Positions 45,301 to 57,377 of a stretch of DNA of 64,000 nucleotides are shown here, in pieces. The translations under genes and the position numbers were made by a program. The notes beneath the pieces were generated by a model. That model made no database searches, was not told the DNA's origin, and worked only from the letters and a program-made list of their open reading frames with translations. Each line of letters opens with the position of its first letter. Position 1 is the stretch's first letter. Origin of the DNA: Brevundimonas sp. (GTDB taxonomy: Bacteria > Pseudomonadota > Alphaproteobacteria > Caulobacterales > Caulobacteraceae); assembly GCF_030682035.1 (NCBI RefSeq), contig NZ_JAUXQZ010000044.1:124001-188000 (forward strand). The letters run 5' to 3'.

Positions 45301-45382
45301 AGGCTGGCGCAGCCATGAGAAGGACGGCGAACAGACCACCGGCAAGAGCGGACGAGTCACGCAGACGAGTGCGGATGGACAT
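42344..45382 (-). CDS. TonB-dependent outer-membrane receptor
   Basis: The 1012-residue protein has a signal peptide (SALAGGLFAVLLMAAPAFAQ), a TonB-box-like region followed by ELGDVIVTGSRIPQNEFTSP, a plug domain (ATISLRGLGANRTLVLLNGR and VDVLKDGASSIYGSDAVAGV) and a long beta-barrel with a terminal RGFVRVSRSF. It imports a bulky substrate through the outer membrane with energy from TonB-ExbBD. This is the large TBDR type common in Caulobacter and relatives, often for carbohydrates or peptides. The substrate is unknown. ATG 45382 is the likely start; ATG 45385 lies one codon before. Confidence 0.95.
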   Translation of the reverse strand: MSIRTRLRDSSALAGGLFAVLLMAAPAFAQEAEPTPQDEDEEAVELGDVIVTGSRIPQNEFTSPSPLQVLTTERAEQRGLSDTAQLLQSSTLAAGSPQVNSTISSAFVTDGGPGAATISLRGLGANRTLVLLNGRRAGPAGTRGGVSAFDLNVIPQSAINRVDVLKDGASSIYGSDAVAGVVNLISERGRDGGEMSAFASLPFEQGGEQYNVSGTFGRTFDRGYLNFSGDYYRQDKLAAGDRDYLVCRNQYVFEPGTRNRADRIDPRTGQPQCTDLAFGQVYVYGPDFSGRPGRFQFDYDGNLGAYIPTRPTNPVISARYPTAPAGFYLVNYDIPSRAVTNNRSDFALEESIIPETTRYTVFGEGAYELGGGVEVYAELLLNRRESRTDSYRQFWNYTYTNDFLDFYYGPGAGGDPLTGFSGLNILSATPVTDHFDQEQTVDYARLVLGLRGDIGGGGLLDGWKWDVFGQYSRSDGEYTSDVILQDAVDSTSFKTSSCVGTNLPVSGRPCIDVDFTRPEFLRGNLTQAERDFLFDTETGNTIYEQTYLEGSLAGQLFELPAGPLGVAVGFHVRRDEIIDTPGAVTLANNSWGLSGAGITQGEEETNEVYAELAVPLLADLPYIQRLDLSLSGRYTNTKTSGDASTYKVGLNWAISDAIRVRATHGTSFRAPALFELYLADQTSFVGQRNIDPCLNLDQRVADGSLSTTDPLYVNCRNPAGPGGGVSGNFTGGLVSATVTTGGGLGVLVPETSKATVIGVVLTPPDSNISLAIDYFDIEINDQVDVLGSAGILQACYLSENFPSDPICAQFDRNSTTKSIDQVRDSYLNIAQQNNRGLDFTARWFHDFDWGILTLDSQTTWTLETNEATFANFGTDFLGDVGRPELVGNINASIDRGPWTAFWGFDWIGNQDNRPDRIRNGQSLFQVIDGRTTQIKADAEFTGFHSVSLSYKSEGGGWGGGWTLSGGVANLFDELPPAASSTAIGTQGNSILSSQYQEAYYGRRGFVRVSRSF

Positions 45383-45385
45383 CAA

Positions 45386-45748
45386 GGTTACCCCAACGGT
45401 TTAGCTAGCAGGAGACGATCCCTAGTCTATGTGGGGGCGGAACTGCAACCTTATGGACGCAATTTTGCCACTGCCGTGCCGTCTCCGGCACGCATTGCGG
45501 CAAGCAGTTGTTCGAGCCCTGCGGCTTCTTGTTACATATCAGCGTTCGCTTTTTATGTGAGAGTGTTCGGTAGCCTGGACGCGCAACGGGGTCGTCGCGT
45601 GTCCGGGACGGCGAATCCGGGCGGCGGCGCATTATCACCTTGTCCGCCGGGGCCGGCGTCTTTAGACGGGCCGCTTAACTGACAACCCGACCGGCCCGCG
45701 CGGCGTTACAGCCGTTCGCGGCGCCGCGCGCGCAAGGAGCCCGCCCCT
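45386..45748. other. Divergent intergenic region between the receptor and the RraB-like gene
   Basis: No gene is seen in these 363 bases. Local AT content is higher (45535-45570), which probably marks the receptor promoter. A small hairpin GTGCCG-TCTC-CGGCAC lies near 45476-45491 and would be in the 5' leader of the receptor mRNA. No riboswitch could be recognised. Confidence 0.4.
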
Positions 45749-46063
45749 GTGTCCGACGATGAGGTCCCGCACGACGAGCGCGACGCCATGATCCGGGCGA
45801 CCCTGGCGGAGCATGGGGACAGCGGAATCACGCCGCGGCACACCCTGTTCTACTTCTACGGCGGAGGGGACCACGAGGACCTCAATGAGGTGTCGCGGCG
45901 GGCCGGGTTCCTGACCCGCGGGCAGGACGACTGCACCATCCTTGAGACGACCATGGCCGTGGACGAGGCCTCCTTCTCACCGGTCTCGGCCATGATGCAA
46001 TCCTGGGCCGCGGCCTTCCAGCTGGACTACGACGGCTGGGAATGCGCGGTCGTGGTGAACTGA
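45749..46063 (+). CDS. RraB-like regulator of RNase E family protein
   Basis: The 104-residue protein (GTG 45749) resembles the RraB family, which inhibits RNase E in gamma-proteobacteria. It has an acidic N-terminus (SDDEVPHDERDAMIRATLAE), a TLFYFYGGGDHEDLNEVSRRAGF strand-helix and the closing YDGWECAVV, the DGW hallmark. The alphaproteobacterial function is unproven. It ends 10 bases before carB and is probably cotranscribed with it. Confidence 0.7.
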   Translation: MSDDEVPHDERDAMIRATLAEHGDSGITPRHTLFYFYGGGDHEDLNEVSRRAGFLTRGQDDCTILETTMAVDEASFSPVSAMMQSWAAAFQLDYDGWECAVVVN

Positions 46064-46073
46064 GTAAAGACCC

Positions 46074-49562
<3,489 letters not shown>

Positions 49563-49615
49563 CCTCCCGCCGGGATTGAGCGACCGTCGTTCGATCTCGG
49601 GGAGCCGTGTGGACC

Positions 49616-51562
49616 ATGAGTGACGAAACCGCCGCGCGACCGCGCCGTCGCCGCCAGGCCGCGCCTGCGCCCACCACGCCCGACCCCATCGAGATCGCGA
49701 TGGAGGCCGAGGCGCGCGACCTGTCGCCGGACAGCCCCGCGCGACAGGTGCTGGTCGAGCATCGCCATCTGATCCGCGCCCAGATCGCCCAGGCGCGTCG
49801 CCAGGCGGTGCGCGAACTGGCGATCATGGCGTTCGTCGGCATGATCGTGCTTTCCGCCGGTCTGGTCGTCTGGAACGCCAGCCGGGCCAACGGCCTGGTG
49901 ATCCAGCCGTTTACGGTGCCCCCCGCCCTGACCGAACGCGGCCTTGACGGAACGGCCGTCGCCTCGCTGTTGCAGGACGAGCTGACCCGGCTGGACGCCG
50001 CTACCGAGTCGGGCCGGGCCCCGGCCAGTTTCCGCAACGACTGGAGCGACAACATCGCCGTCGGCGTCGAGGCCGGCGGCGTCTCGCTGGACGACGCCTG
50101 GCGCTTTCTGGTGCGCCGTCTGGGTCGCGAGACCTACATGACCGGCGGCGTCAGCGAGGGGCCGGACGGCCTGACCCTGGTGGTGCGGACGGGGGCCGAC
50201 CCCATCCCCCCTGTGACCGGCCCGGCCGAGGACTTGACCGGATTGCTGAGTCGGGCCGCCGAGAGCGTCTATGAGCAGACCCAGCCCTATCGCTACGCCG
50301 TCTATCTGGGCGGCTTGATCGCTCGACTGCCGGACGGGCCGGAACGCGTAGTCCGGCGCGCGCAACAGACGGCGCTTCTGATGGACTTGTCGACCGGCAT
50401 GTCGAATGAGGACCGCGCCTGGGCCTACAACGGCCTGGGTCTACAGCCGTGGACGACGGCGCAGGAGAACATCCCTTTCATCGAAGCCGGGCTCGAACTC
50501 GATCCCGAGCATCCCTACATGCAGGGTAATCTGGCGAGCCGCCGGGAGAGCTTGGGCCACGCCGAGATCGGTTGGACCATCCGGCAGCGATGGGCCGAAA
50601 ACATCGATCGCAACCTGGGCGACCTGAACCCCGCCGTTCGCCGACGAACCCCATTCAACGTCAAGGCCAATGCGCTCGCCGCTTCTGGGGCCTATCTCGA
50701 CTCGGCCAAGGCCAGCGAAAGGGCTCAAGCCCTCGCGCCCACGAGATCGGAACACCGCGCCGATGGGATCAGCCGAGCCAGTCGATTGATCCTGGCTCAC
50801 GACGGCGCAACGGGATTGCGCCTCCTGCGCCGCCTCGGACTTTCGGACGACGTCGGCGTCCTTTTGGACGTGGGAACCGTCAACAGAAACCTCGTCGCCC
50901 TGTCCTTCGCGACCTTGGCCTCCGACCTGGAACGCTGGCCCGAGGCCGTGACCCGTCTCCAGGCGCTCGACGCCGCCGCGCCTGAACTGTTCGCACCGCG
51001 CGACGCCGGCTGGCGGTCGACCCTGATCTGGCCGATGCTGGCCCATGCCCGCGCCCGTTCGGGCGACCTGGTCGGGGCCCGGGCGTTGATCGCCGCCACG
51101 CCGCTGGACTGCTACCTCTGCGTCCGCGAGCGCGCCCGGATCGCGGAGATCGCCGGCGACCGCCGCTCCGCCGACCGCTGGTTCGCCGAGGCCATCCGTC
51201 AGGCTCCGTCCCTGCCCTTCGCCTACGCCGAACGCGGCCAGGCCCTGCTGGCGCGAGGCGACGGGGCCGGAGCTATCGCCCTGTTCCGGCAGGCCCATGA
51301 GAAGGGCCCACGCTGGGCCGACCCCCTGAAGTTCTGGGGCGACGCCCTGGCCGCTCAGGGCGACCATAGAGGGGCCGTCCGCAAATACCGCGCCGCCGCT
51401 GCTTTCGCGCCGCGCTGGGGAGCCCTTCATCTGGCGTGGGGCAAGGCGCTGGCGGCTCAAGGGCGGGCAGACGCCGCGCGGGAAAAATACCGCGAGGCGG
51501 CCCGCCTGGACCTGTCAGACTCGGACCGCGCCGAAGTCGTGCACCTGCGGGCGGTGCGATGA
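49616..51562 (+). CDS. TPR-repeat protein with one membrane segment
   Basis: The 648-residue protein (ATG 49616) has a cytoplasmic Arg/Ala/Pro-rich start, one membrane segment around residues 74-95 (AIMAFVGMIVLSAGLVVW) and a large C-terminal region with TPR-like helix pairs. The clearest are the last three (AYAERGQALLARGDGAGAIA; FWGDALAAQGDHRGAVRKYR; LHLAWGKALAAQGRADAARE), matching the TPR pattern W/A..G..L...G....A...Y. No catalytic domain is visible. It lies 53 bases after carB, but the function is not related as far as can be seen. The middle section (50400-50900) is less GC-rich. Confidence 0.78.
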   Translation: MSDETAARPRRRRQAAPAPTTPDPIEIAMEAEARDLSPDSPARQVLVEHRHLIRAQIAQARRQAVRELAIMAFVGMIVLSAGLVVWNASRANGLVIQPFTVPPALTERGLDGTAVASLLQDELTRLDAATESGRAPASFRNDWSDNIAVGVEAGGVSLDDAWRFLVRRLGRETYMTGGVSEGPDGLTLVVRTGADPIPPVTGPAEDLTGLLSRAAESVYEQTQPYRYAVYLGGLIARLPDGPERVVRRAQQTALLMDLSTGMSNEDRAWAYNGLGLQPWTTAQENIPFIEAGLELDPEHPYMQGNLASRRESLGHAEIGWTIRQRWAENIDRNLGDLNPAVRRRTPFNVKANALAASGAYLDSAKASERAQALAPTRSEHRADGISRASRLILAHDGATGLRLLRRLGLSDDVGVLLDVGTVNRNLVALSFATLASDLERWPEAVTRLQALDAAAPELFAPRDAGWRSTLIWPMLAHARARSGDLVGARALIAATPLDCYLCVRERARIAEIAGDRRSADRWFAEAIRQAPSLPFAYAERGQALLARGDGAGAIALFRQAHEKGPRWADPLKFWGDALAAQGDHRGAVRKYRAAAAFAPRWGALHLAWGKALAAQGRADAAREKYREAARLDLSDSDRAEVVHLRAVR

Positions 51563-51680
51563 GTGGGGGTCAGGCACGCGCCATGTTGTCATCCCGTGTA
51601 TTGGCGCGGCCCGATGCGGCAAGCTGAGGGCGGGCGGCCGTAGGCCGAGCCGGGCGACGGCCCCGATTGCCCCTGCCGTG

Positions 51681-51774
51681 CCCGACCCTCGCTCCGGGTA
51701 AGCCAAGGCTTCCCGGAACCGCGAGAGATGTGCGCCTGCCGTCCCGGCTCTCCGCTTCGCTTCGGCCGGGATGA
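51681..51774. repeat. BIME-like intergenic repeat
   Basis: The unit contains an imperfect palindrome (CCGGGTAAGCCAAGGCTTCC) and a second stem formed by CCCGGC and GCCGGG around CTCCGCTTCGCTTCG. The reverse strand reads GTCATCCCGGCCGAAGCGAA, close to the arms of the 10309-10508 element. No gene is present in 51563-51789. Confidence 0.6.
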
Positions 51775-51789
51775 CTATAGGGTTTCATT

Positions 51790-53076
51790 CTAAGCCGCTC
51801 CCGTCTCCGCCGCCTCCTCCCGCCCCTCGACGATCCGCGCCGCCGCGAGGTCGGCGGTGACGTTGCCGATGGTGCGGAAGATGTCAGGCACGACCTCGAC
51901 CGCCAGCAGCAGGGGCAGGACCTCGAGCGGGAGGCCCATAACGAGGGCGATGGGGGCGATGGAGGCGAAGAAGCTGACCTGGCCCGGCAGGCCGACAGTG
52001 CCGACGCTGATCGCCAACGCCGTCACCCCGCCGGCGAACAGCACGCCGGGGGTCAGGGGGATGCCGTACAGGTGGGCGACATAGATGCAGACGGCCAGAT
52101 TGGCGACCGTCGAGGTGATGCGGAACACCGCGACCGCCAGCGGCAGGACCAGACCCGCCGTCGCGGCGGAAACGCCCAGCCGGTCGCGCGCACGCTCGAC
52201 CATCACCGGCAGACAGGCCAGCGACGACTGGGTCGAGAAGGCCACGACCTGGGCCGGAGCCACGGCGCGGGCGAAGCGGCCGAGGCTGATCCGCCCGAAG
52301 ACGACGGCGACAACGTAGGTGAGCAGGATCAGGCCGACGAGGGCCAGCACCACCAGCGCGATATAGTGGCCAAGCACCCCCGCCGCGCCGAGGCCGGCGC
52401 GCAGGCCGACGCCGAGCGACAGGGCGAAGACGCCGATCGGGGCGGCGCGCAGCACCCAGTGGACGATGACGATCATGGTCTCGGCGACGGCCTCGAAGAA
52501 GATGGTCAACGGCTGGCGCAGGCGGGCGCTCAGCCGGGTCGTGGCGAAGCCGAAGACGATGGCGAAGACGACCACGCCGAGGATCGCGTCATCCGCCGCC
52601 GCACGGATCGGATTGGACGGGGCCAGGCTGGTCAGGAAGGCCGCCAGCCCGCCGCCGCCGACACTCTCGCGCACCGCCGTATCGCCGGAGGTTCCGGCCA
52701 GCAGCAGGCGCGCGCCCTCGGGATCGATCGGCCACAGGGCGTGCAGCCCCTGCGACGCCGCGATGCCATAGACCGTCGCCCCGACCAGCAACAGGGCGAA
52801 GACCACCACCGCCCTCAGCGCCAGCCGCCCTGTGGCCGCTGCATCCGCGATGGAGGCGATGCCGGTCACCAGCAGGGCGAAGACCAGCGGGATGATGGTC
52901 ATGCGCAGGGCGTTGAGCCACAGCTGACCCAGCGCCTCGATCAGGGCGATCGTGCCGGTCCCGCCCGGAATACCGTACATCTGCGCCGCCGCGCCGGCGA
53001 TCAGGCCGGCGGCCAGGGCCAGCAGGACGCGCAGGCTGAGCGAGGAGAACAGGGCGGCGGTGCGGGATTGGGTCAT
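51790..53076 (-). CDS. Dicarboxylate/amino acid:cation symporter (DAACS family)
   Basis: The 428-residue membrane protein has the Glt-type fold: LIEALGQLWLNALRMTIIPLVFALLVTGI early, then the hairpin region AFSTQSSLACLPVMVERA (serine-rich HP1), and HP2 with AISVGTVGLPGQVSF and the final EVVPDIFRTIGNVTADLAAA (NxxxD substrate-site motif). It imports dicarboxylates or acidic amino acids with protons or sodium. The usual NMDG motif is replaced by FRITSTVANL, so the cation specificity may be unusual. Confidence 0.85.
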   Translation of the reverse strand: MTQSRTAALFSSLSLRVLLALAAGLIAGAAAQMYGIPGGTGTIALIEALGQLWLNALRMTIIPLVFALLVTGIASIADAAATGRLALRAVVVFALLLVGATVYGIAASQGLHALWPIDPEGARLLLAGTSGDTAVRESVGGGGLAAFLTSLAPSNPIRAAADDAILGVVVFAIVFGFATTRLSARLRQPLTIFFEAVAETMIVIVHWVLRAAPIGVFALSLGVGLRAGLGAAGVLGHYIALVVLALVGLILLTYVVAVVFGRISLGRFARAVAPAQVVAFSTQSSLACLPVMVERARDRLGVSAATAGLVLPLAVAVFRITSTVANLAVCIYVAHLYGIPLTPGVLFAGGVTALAISVGTVGLPGQVSFFASIAPIALVMGLPLEVLPLLLAVEVVPDIFRTIGNVTADLAAARIVEGREEAAETGAA

Positions 53077-53085
53077 GCGGCGAAG

Positions 53086-54150
53086 CTAGGCCGGGCGGGG
53101 GCGGGCGTCGAGGGCGGCGATGACCTCGCGCGCCGTGTCCGCCAGTCCGGCGGGCGTCAGATCGGTCACCGCCAGACGTTTCAGGACGGCGCGGTTGCGC
53201 GTCTCGCCAGTGCGAAGATAGGCCGGGTCGTAGTGGGCCTTGATGAGTTCCGCGGCCAGTTCGGCGATGTCTCCGCGCGCGCCCATCGCCCGCCATTCCG
53301 TGATCGCGGCCCTGGCATGATGACGCGGCAGGCGGATCAGCGCCTCGTCCAGAGCGGTCGGGTCGGCGGCGATGTCGGTATAGTGTTCGACGATATGGGC
53401 TATGCGAAGGTCCAGCGGCACGGCCAGTTCGATCACCGGCGCGGCCGACATGGCGGCCCACAGCGAGGGCGGCAGGACGCGCCCGCCGATCTTGCTGCTC
53501 TCGGCCTCGGCGATGACCGGGCGCGCGGGGTCGAGCCGCGACAGGGCGTCGTGCAGCCGGGACTCGAAGGCCTTCTGCGACGGCTGGCCGCCCGGCATGG
53601 CGCCGAACAGCGAGCCGCGATGCGCCGCCAACGCCTCGAGATCCAGCGCCTGCGCCCCCTGTTCGGCCAGGGCCGTCAGCAGCGCCGTCTTGCCCGACCC
53701 CGTCGGTCCGTCCAGCAGGGTCAGCCGGTGCGGCAGCGGCGTGTCGTACAAGGCCGCCGTCACCTGCCTCCGCCAGGTCTGATAGCCGCCGTCCAGCACC
53801 GTCGCCGGCCAACCGATCTGGTCCATCACCGCGACCATGGCCCCCGACCGCTGGCCGCCGCGCCAGCAATAGACCAGCGGCCTGAACCCGCCGGTCCGGT
53901 CCGCCAGCGCCCCGTCCAGATGCGCCGCGATATTGCGCGCCACCATCGCAGCGCCGGTACGCCGGGCGAGGAATTTGGAGCCCTGGACATATTCGGTCCC
54001 GACTGCGGCGCGCTGGGCATTGTCCAGCACCGGCAGGTTGATGGCGCCCGGCAAATGATCCAGCGCGAACTCGGCCGGACTGCGTACGTCGATGATCGCG
54101 TCGAAGCCGTCGCGGGCGGCGGGCGACAAATCGACGGAGGAGCGGATCAT
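53086..54150 (-). CDS. mnmH: tRNA 2-selenouridine synthase
   Basis: MnmH (SelU) replaces the sulfur of 2-thiouridine in the wobble position of some tRNAs by selenium from selenophosphate. The 354-residue protein has an N-terminal rhodanese domain ([20 protein letters not shown]; active Cys in [10 protein letters not shown]) and a C-terminal P-loop domain ([14 protein letters not shown]). [20 protein letters not shown] is a family hallmark. Its start overlaps the selD stop by 4 bases, so the pair forms a selenium operon. Confidence 0.95.
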   Translation of the reverse strand: MIRSSVDLSPAARDGFDAIIDVRSPAEFALDHLPGAINLPVLDNAQRAAVGTEYVQGSKFLARRTGAAMVARNIAAHLDGALADRTGGFRPLVYCWRGGQRSGAMVAVMDQIGWPATVLDGGYQTWRRQVTAALYDTPLPHRLTLLDGPTGSGKTALLTALAEQGAQALDLEALAAHRGSLFGAMPGGQPSQKAFESRLHDALSRLDPARPVIAEAESSKIGGRVLPPSLWAAMSAAPVIELAVPLDLRIAHIVEHYTDIAADPTALDEALIRLPRHHARAAITEWRAMGARGDIAELAAELIKAHYDPAYLRTGETRNRAVLKRLAVTDLTPAGLADTAREVIAALDARPRPA

Positions 54151-55193
54151 GCGACGACGCGCACCCGCGGCGGCCCCTCGACCACGCGCCCGACGGCGGC
54201 GGCCCGGCTGAACCCGGCCTCCCGTACCAGCGCCAGCACCGCCTCCGCCTTATCGGCGGCGACCGCGATCAGCAGGCCGCCCGAGGTCTGGGGGTCGGTC
54301 AGCAGGTCGCGCCGCCAGTCCTCGATCCCGGCGGGCAGATCGATCCCCGCGCCATAGCTGGCCCAGTTGCGGCCCGAGGCCCCGGTGCGCACGCCGTCCA
54401 CAGCGAGGGCCTCGACCTCGGCCAGCAGCGGCGGCGCCGCCGTCAGCTCGACCGTCAGGCCCGCTCCGCGCGCCATCTCCAACGCATGACCCAGCAGGCC
54501 GAAGCCGGTCACATCGGTGACGGCCTGGACACCCGCCATGCCTGCCAGCTTCGCACCCACCGCATTCAGCTGCGTCGTCGAGGCGATCAAGGCGGCATAG
54601 CCCGCCGCGTCCAGCCGCGCCTGTTTGAAGGCCGCGCTCAATACGCCGACGCCCAGCGCCTTGGTCAGGATCAACACGTCGCCCGCCCGCGCGCCGCGAT
54701 TGGTCAGGACGTGGTCGGGGTGGACGAGTCCGAGGGCGACGAGGCCATAGATCGGCTCGACACTGTCGATCGAATGGCCGCCCGCGACCGGAATCCCGGC
54801 CGCTGCGCAGACCGAGGCCCCTCCCTCCAGAATCCGGCCGATCGTCTTCGTCGACAGCACATTCACCGGCATGCCGACGATGGCGAGGGCGAAGATCGGG
54901 GTCCCGCCCATGGCGTAGACGTCCGACAGGGCGTTGGTGGCCGCGATTTGTCCGAAATGGAACGGGTCGTCGACCACCGGCATGAAGAAGTCGGTGGTCG
55001 CCACCAAGGCCTGCTGGTCGTTCAACCGCCAGACCGCCGCGTCGTCGCTGGTCTCGATCCCGACCATCAAGTTCGCGAAGGGCGCGGCGGCGGGCATCCC
55101 CTTCAGGATGTCGCGCAACACCGCCGGGGCCAGCTTGCAGCCGCAGCCGCCGCCGTGGGCGAGGGAGGTCAGGCGCGGTTCGGGCATGGTCAT
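54147..55193 (-). CDS. selD: Selenide, water dikinase (selenophosphate synthetase)
   Basis: SelD makes selenophosphate from selenide and ATP. The 348-residue protein has the catalytic loop HGGGCGCK with the active Cys (not Sec), Lys in GCK, and the AIR-synthase-like fold: [43 protein letters not shown] and [12 protein letters not shown] 55193 or 55187 may be used. The gene precedes mnmH and is coupled to it. No selA or selB is in the window, so selenoprotein synthesis need not occur. Confidence 0.97.
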   Translation of the reverse strand: MTMPEPRLTSLAHGGGCGCKLAPAVLRDILKGMPAAAPFANLMVGIETSDDAAVWRLNDQQALVATTDFFMPVVDDPFHFGQIAATNALSDVYAMGGTPIFALAIVGMPVNVLSTKTIGRILEGGASVCAAAGIPVAGGHSIDSVEPIYGLVALGLVHPDHVLTNRGARAGDVLILTKALGVGVLSAAFKQARLDAAGYAALIASTTQLNAVGAKLAGMAGVQAVTDVTGFGLLGHALEMARGAGLTVELTAAPPLLAEVEALAVDGVRTGASGRNWASYGAGIDLPAGIEDWRRDLLTDPQTSGGLLIAVAADKAEAVLALVREAGFSRAAAVGRVVEGPPRVRVVA

Positions 55194-55308
55194 GGCATGG
55201 GCTTACGGCCAAACCGCCGCCGAACTCAACAGCCGGGCTCTCCGCATTCGCCGTTGCCAGCCCGCCGCCGCCGGCCCGATGTTCGCGCCTCAAAACGGGG
55301 GCGGAACG

Positions 55309-55380
55309 ATGCGACCGGAGGGGGCGGTCGTGACCGTCGGCGCCTTCCACGGCGGCATCAAACACAACATCATTTCCGAC
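55309..55380 (+). pseudogene. Remnant of an M20-family amidohydrolase gene
   Basis: The segment encodes VVTVGAFHGGIKHNIISD, matching VxTVGxxHGGxKHNIIPD of hippurate-hydrolase-like M20 enzymes. The flanking sequence is not related to that family. It lies in the 325-base gap between selD and the next small gene, which otherwise holds nothing recognisable. Confidence 0.55.
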
Positions 55381-55518
55381 CGCATCGACCCCCAGCCCTC
55401 GGTCGTCACCGGTGTTGAGGCCATGGTCGTGGCTGCGCAGGCGCTGATGCCGAAGGGGTGCGGCGCGGCTGAACCGTTCCCGGCGCCGTCCGTTTCACCC
55501 TGTGAACCGGAGGCCGTG

Positions 55519-55725
55519 ATGCCCATTCCCAAACTCGCGACCCTGATCGGCGGCCTGCTGCTCAGCAAGGGCGGACGGCGCATGGCCGGTCGCCACGCCG
55601 GCAAGCTGGCGCTGGCCACGCTGGCGTTCCAGCTTTGGGAACAGCGGCATGGCGCGAAGCCGCCACCGGGTCCGCCGGCAGGGGCCACCCACCCCCGTCG
55701 TCGCTGGAGTGGCCGGCGCGTCTGA
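55519..55725 (+). CDS. Small hypothetical protein
   Basis: ATG 55519 has GGAGG 5 bases upstream. The 68-residue product (PIPKLATLIGGLLLSKGGRR, then AGRHAGKLALATLAFQLWEQ) has one or two short hydrophobic stretches and a Pro- and Arg-rich tail. It may be a small membrane-associated protein. No family recognised. Confidence 0.5.
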   Translation: MPIPKLATLIGGLLLSKGGRRMAGRHAGKLALATLAFQLWEQRHGAKPPPGPPAGATHPRRRWSGRRV

Positions 55726-55786
55726 ATCCACTGGACCGACGTTGCGTCATCCGTCCTAGGTACGCCGCTCCAGCACAGGCGTCGCC

Positions 55787-56452
55787 ATGATCACTGTCCA
55801 TCACCTCAACGATTCCCGCTCCCAGCGCGTGCTTTGGCTGCTGGAGGAGCTGGGCGTCGCCTATGAGGTGAAACGTTATCAGCGCGATGCCAAGACCATG
55901 CTGGCCCCACCCGAACTGCGCGCCATTCACCCGCTGGGCAAGTCGCCGGTGCTGGACGACGGCGAGGCGCGAATGGCCGAGACCGGGGCCATCATCGAAT
56001 ATCTGCTGGAGACCCATCCCGCGTCCGGCCTTCGGCCTGCGGCGGGGACGGCGGCGGCGCGGCGGGTCACCTACTGGCTGCACTATGCCGAGGGCTCGGC
56101 CATGACGCCCCTGCTGCTGAAGCTGATCTTCACCGCCATCCCGGGCCGTGTGCCGTTCCTGGCGCGTGGCGTCGCCAAGGGCATCAGCAAGGGTATGAAC
56201 GCGGCCATGATCGACCCCTCGATCGCAAGCCACACCGGCTACTGGGAAGCCGAACTCGGCAAGTCCGAATGGTTCGCCGGGGACGCCTTTTCGGCCGCCG
56301 ACATCATGATGAGCTTCCCGGTCGAGGCGGCGGGCAGCCGGGTGGGCTACGGCGCCGACAAGCCACGGCTAAAGGCCTTCCTGCAACGGATTCACGCCCG
56401 ACCGGCCTATCAGCGGGCGCTTGAGCGGGGCGGGCCCTACAGCTACGCTTGA
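55787..56452 (+). CDS. Glutathione S-transferase family protein
   Basis: The 221-residue protein has the thioredoxin-like GST domain (ITVHHLNDSRSQRVLWLLEE, catalytic Ser/Tyr region; HPLGKSPVLDD with cis-Pro; MAETGAIIEYLLE with the glutathione-binding ET) and a helical C-terminal domain (FAGDAFSAADIMMSFPVEAA). It is the second GST of the window and is not closely similar to the one at 18605. The substrate is unknown. Confidence 0.94.
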   Translation: MITVHHLNDSRSQRVLWLLEELGVAYEVKRYQRDAKTMLAPPELRAIHPLGKSPVLDDGEARMAETGAIIEYLLETHPASGLRPAAGTAAARRVTYWLHYAEGSAMTPLLLKLIFTAIPGRVPFLARGVAKGISKGMNAAMIDPSIASHTGYWEAELGKSEWFAGDAFSAADIMMSFPVEAAGSRVGYGADKPRLKAFLQRIHARPAYQRALERGGPYSYA

Positions 56453-56552
56453 AGGCCGGGGGCAGGCTGGCGCCGGCGCCACAGTCGGGGGGATCCCAAC
56501 GCCGACGCCGTCCAGGCCGCAACCCGCCGATGAATTGGACGTTAATCGACCC

Positions 56553-56768
56553 ATGCGCCCCAGAACCGTTCAAGTCATCGCCGCCTTGGTGGCCGCCGTC
56601 GCCTTCATCCTCGCCTTCATGGCCGCGGGTGTCTTTCTGGTGTCCAGCCTGTTCATGGCCTTGGGGCTCGCCGCCGTCGCCTGGTTGGCCTGGAGCCTCG
56701 TCGGCCGTGTCAAATTGTGGGGCAGCATCCAGGAGATTCGCGAGCGAAGGCGCAACCGGGCCGCATAA
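56553..56768 (+). CDS. Small membrane protein
   Basis: The 71-residue protein from ATG 56553 has two hydrophobic segments (VIAALVAAVAFILAFMAAGV and LFMALGLAAVAWLAWSLVG) and a basic C-terminal tail (SIQEIRERRRNRAA). The start is not certain, because the frame is open upstream. No family recognised. Confidence 0.6.
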   Translation: MRPRTVQVIAALVAAVAFILAFMAAGVFLVSSLFMALGLAAVAWLAWSLVGRVKLWGSIQEIRERRRNRAA

Positions 56769-56903
56769 CGGCATTCTTCGCAAACCGCCTTTGCCCTTGA
56801 ACCTTGGGGCTTGGCGCCCTAACCTCTTTGGCCGGTCGCAAGCGCCCAGCGATCTCTGGCGTCACCAAACCTTCAGTAGGGCGAAGCAAGAAACTCACGA
56901 CAT

Positions 56904-57377
56904 ATGGAAAAAGTGCCGATGACGGCCGGGGGCTACCGTGTCCTCGACGACCAGCTGAAGCAATTGAAGTCCGTGGAGCGGCCGAGCGTGATCTCGGCCA
57001 TCTCGGAAGCGCGCGAGCATGGCGATTTATCTGAAAACGCGGAATATCATGCCGCGAAAGAGCGTCAGGGCTGGATCGAAGGCCAGATCGCCGACATCGA
57101 GGACAAGATCAGCCGCGCCCAGGTCATCGACGTGACCAAGCTGAACGGCGACCAGGTCATGTTCGGCGCCACCGTCACCGTGGTCGACGAGGACACCGAG
57201 GAAGAGGCGCGCTACCAGATCGTCGGCGAGCACGAGGCCGATGTGAAGGCGGGCAAGATCTCCGTTTCGTCCCCCATCGCCCGCGCCATGATCTCCAAGG
57301 CGGTCGGCGACGCGGTCGAGGTCAACACCCCCGGCGGCGTCAAGGCCTACGAAATCCTCAAGGTCGAGTGGAAATAG
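56904..57377 (+). CDS. greA: Transcription elongation factor GreA
   Basis: GreA rescues backtracked RNA polymerase by stimulating transcript cleavage. The 157-residue protein has the N-terminal coiled coil with the acidic tip ([20 protein letters not shown]) and the C-terminal FKBP-like domain ([40 protein letters not shown]). It overlaps the start of the ELM1-like gene by 10 bases. Confidence 0.98.
   Translation: MEKVPMTAGGYRVLDDQLKQLKSVERPSVISAISEAREHGDLSENAEYHAAKERQGWIEGQIADIEDKISRAQVIDVTKLNGDQVMFGATVTVVDEDTEEEARYQIVGEHEADVKAGKISVSSPIARAMISKAVGDAVEVNTPGGVKAYEILKVEWK

Noticed and set aside
43289..45682. Long open frame (797 codons) antisense to the TonB-dependent receptor
   Set aside because: Shadow of the receptor gene; low-complexity Gly/Arg/Val content.
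52072..54357. Long open frame across the symporter and mnmH genes on the plus strand
   Set aside because: It runs antisense to two well-identified genes and has the composition of a shadow frame.
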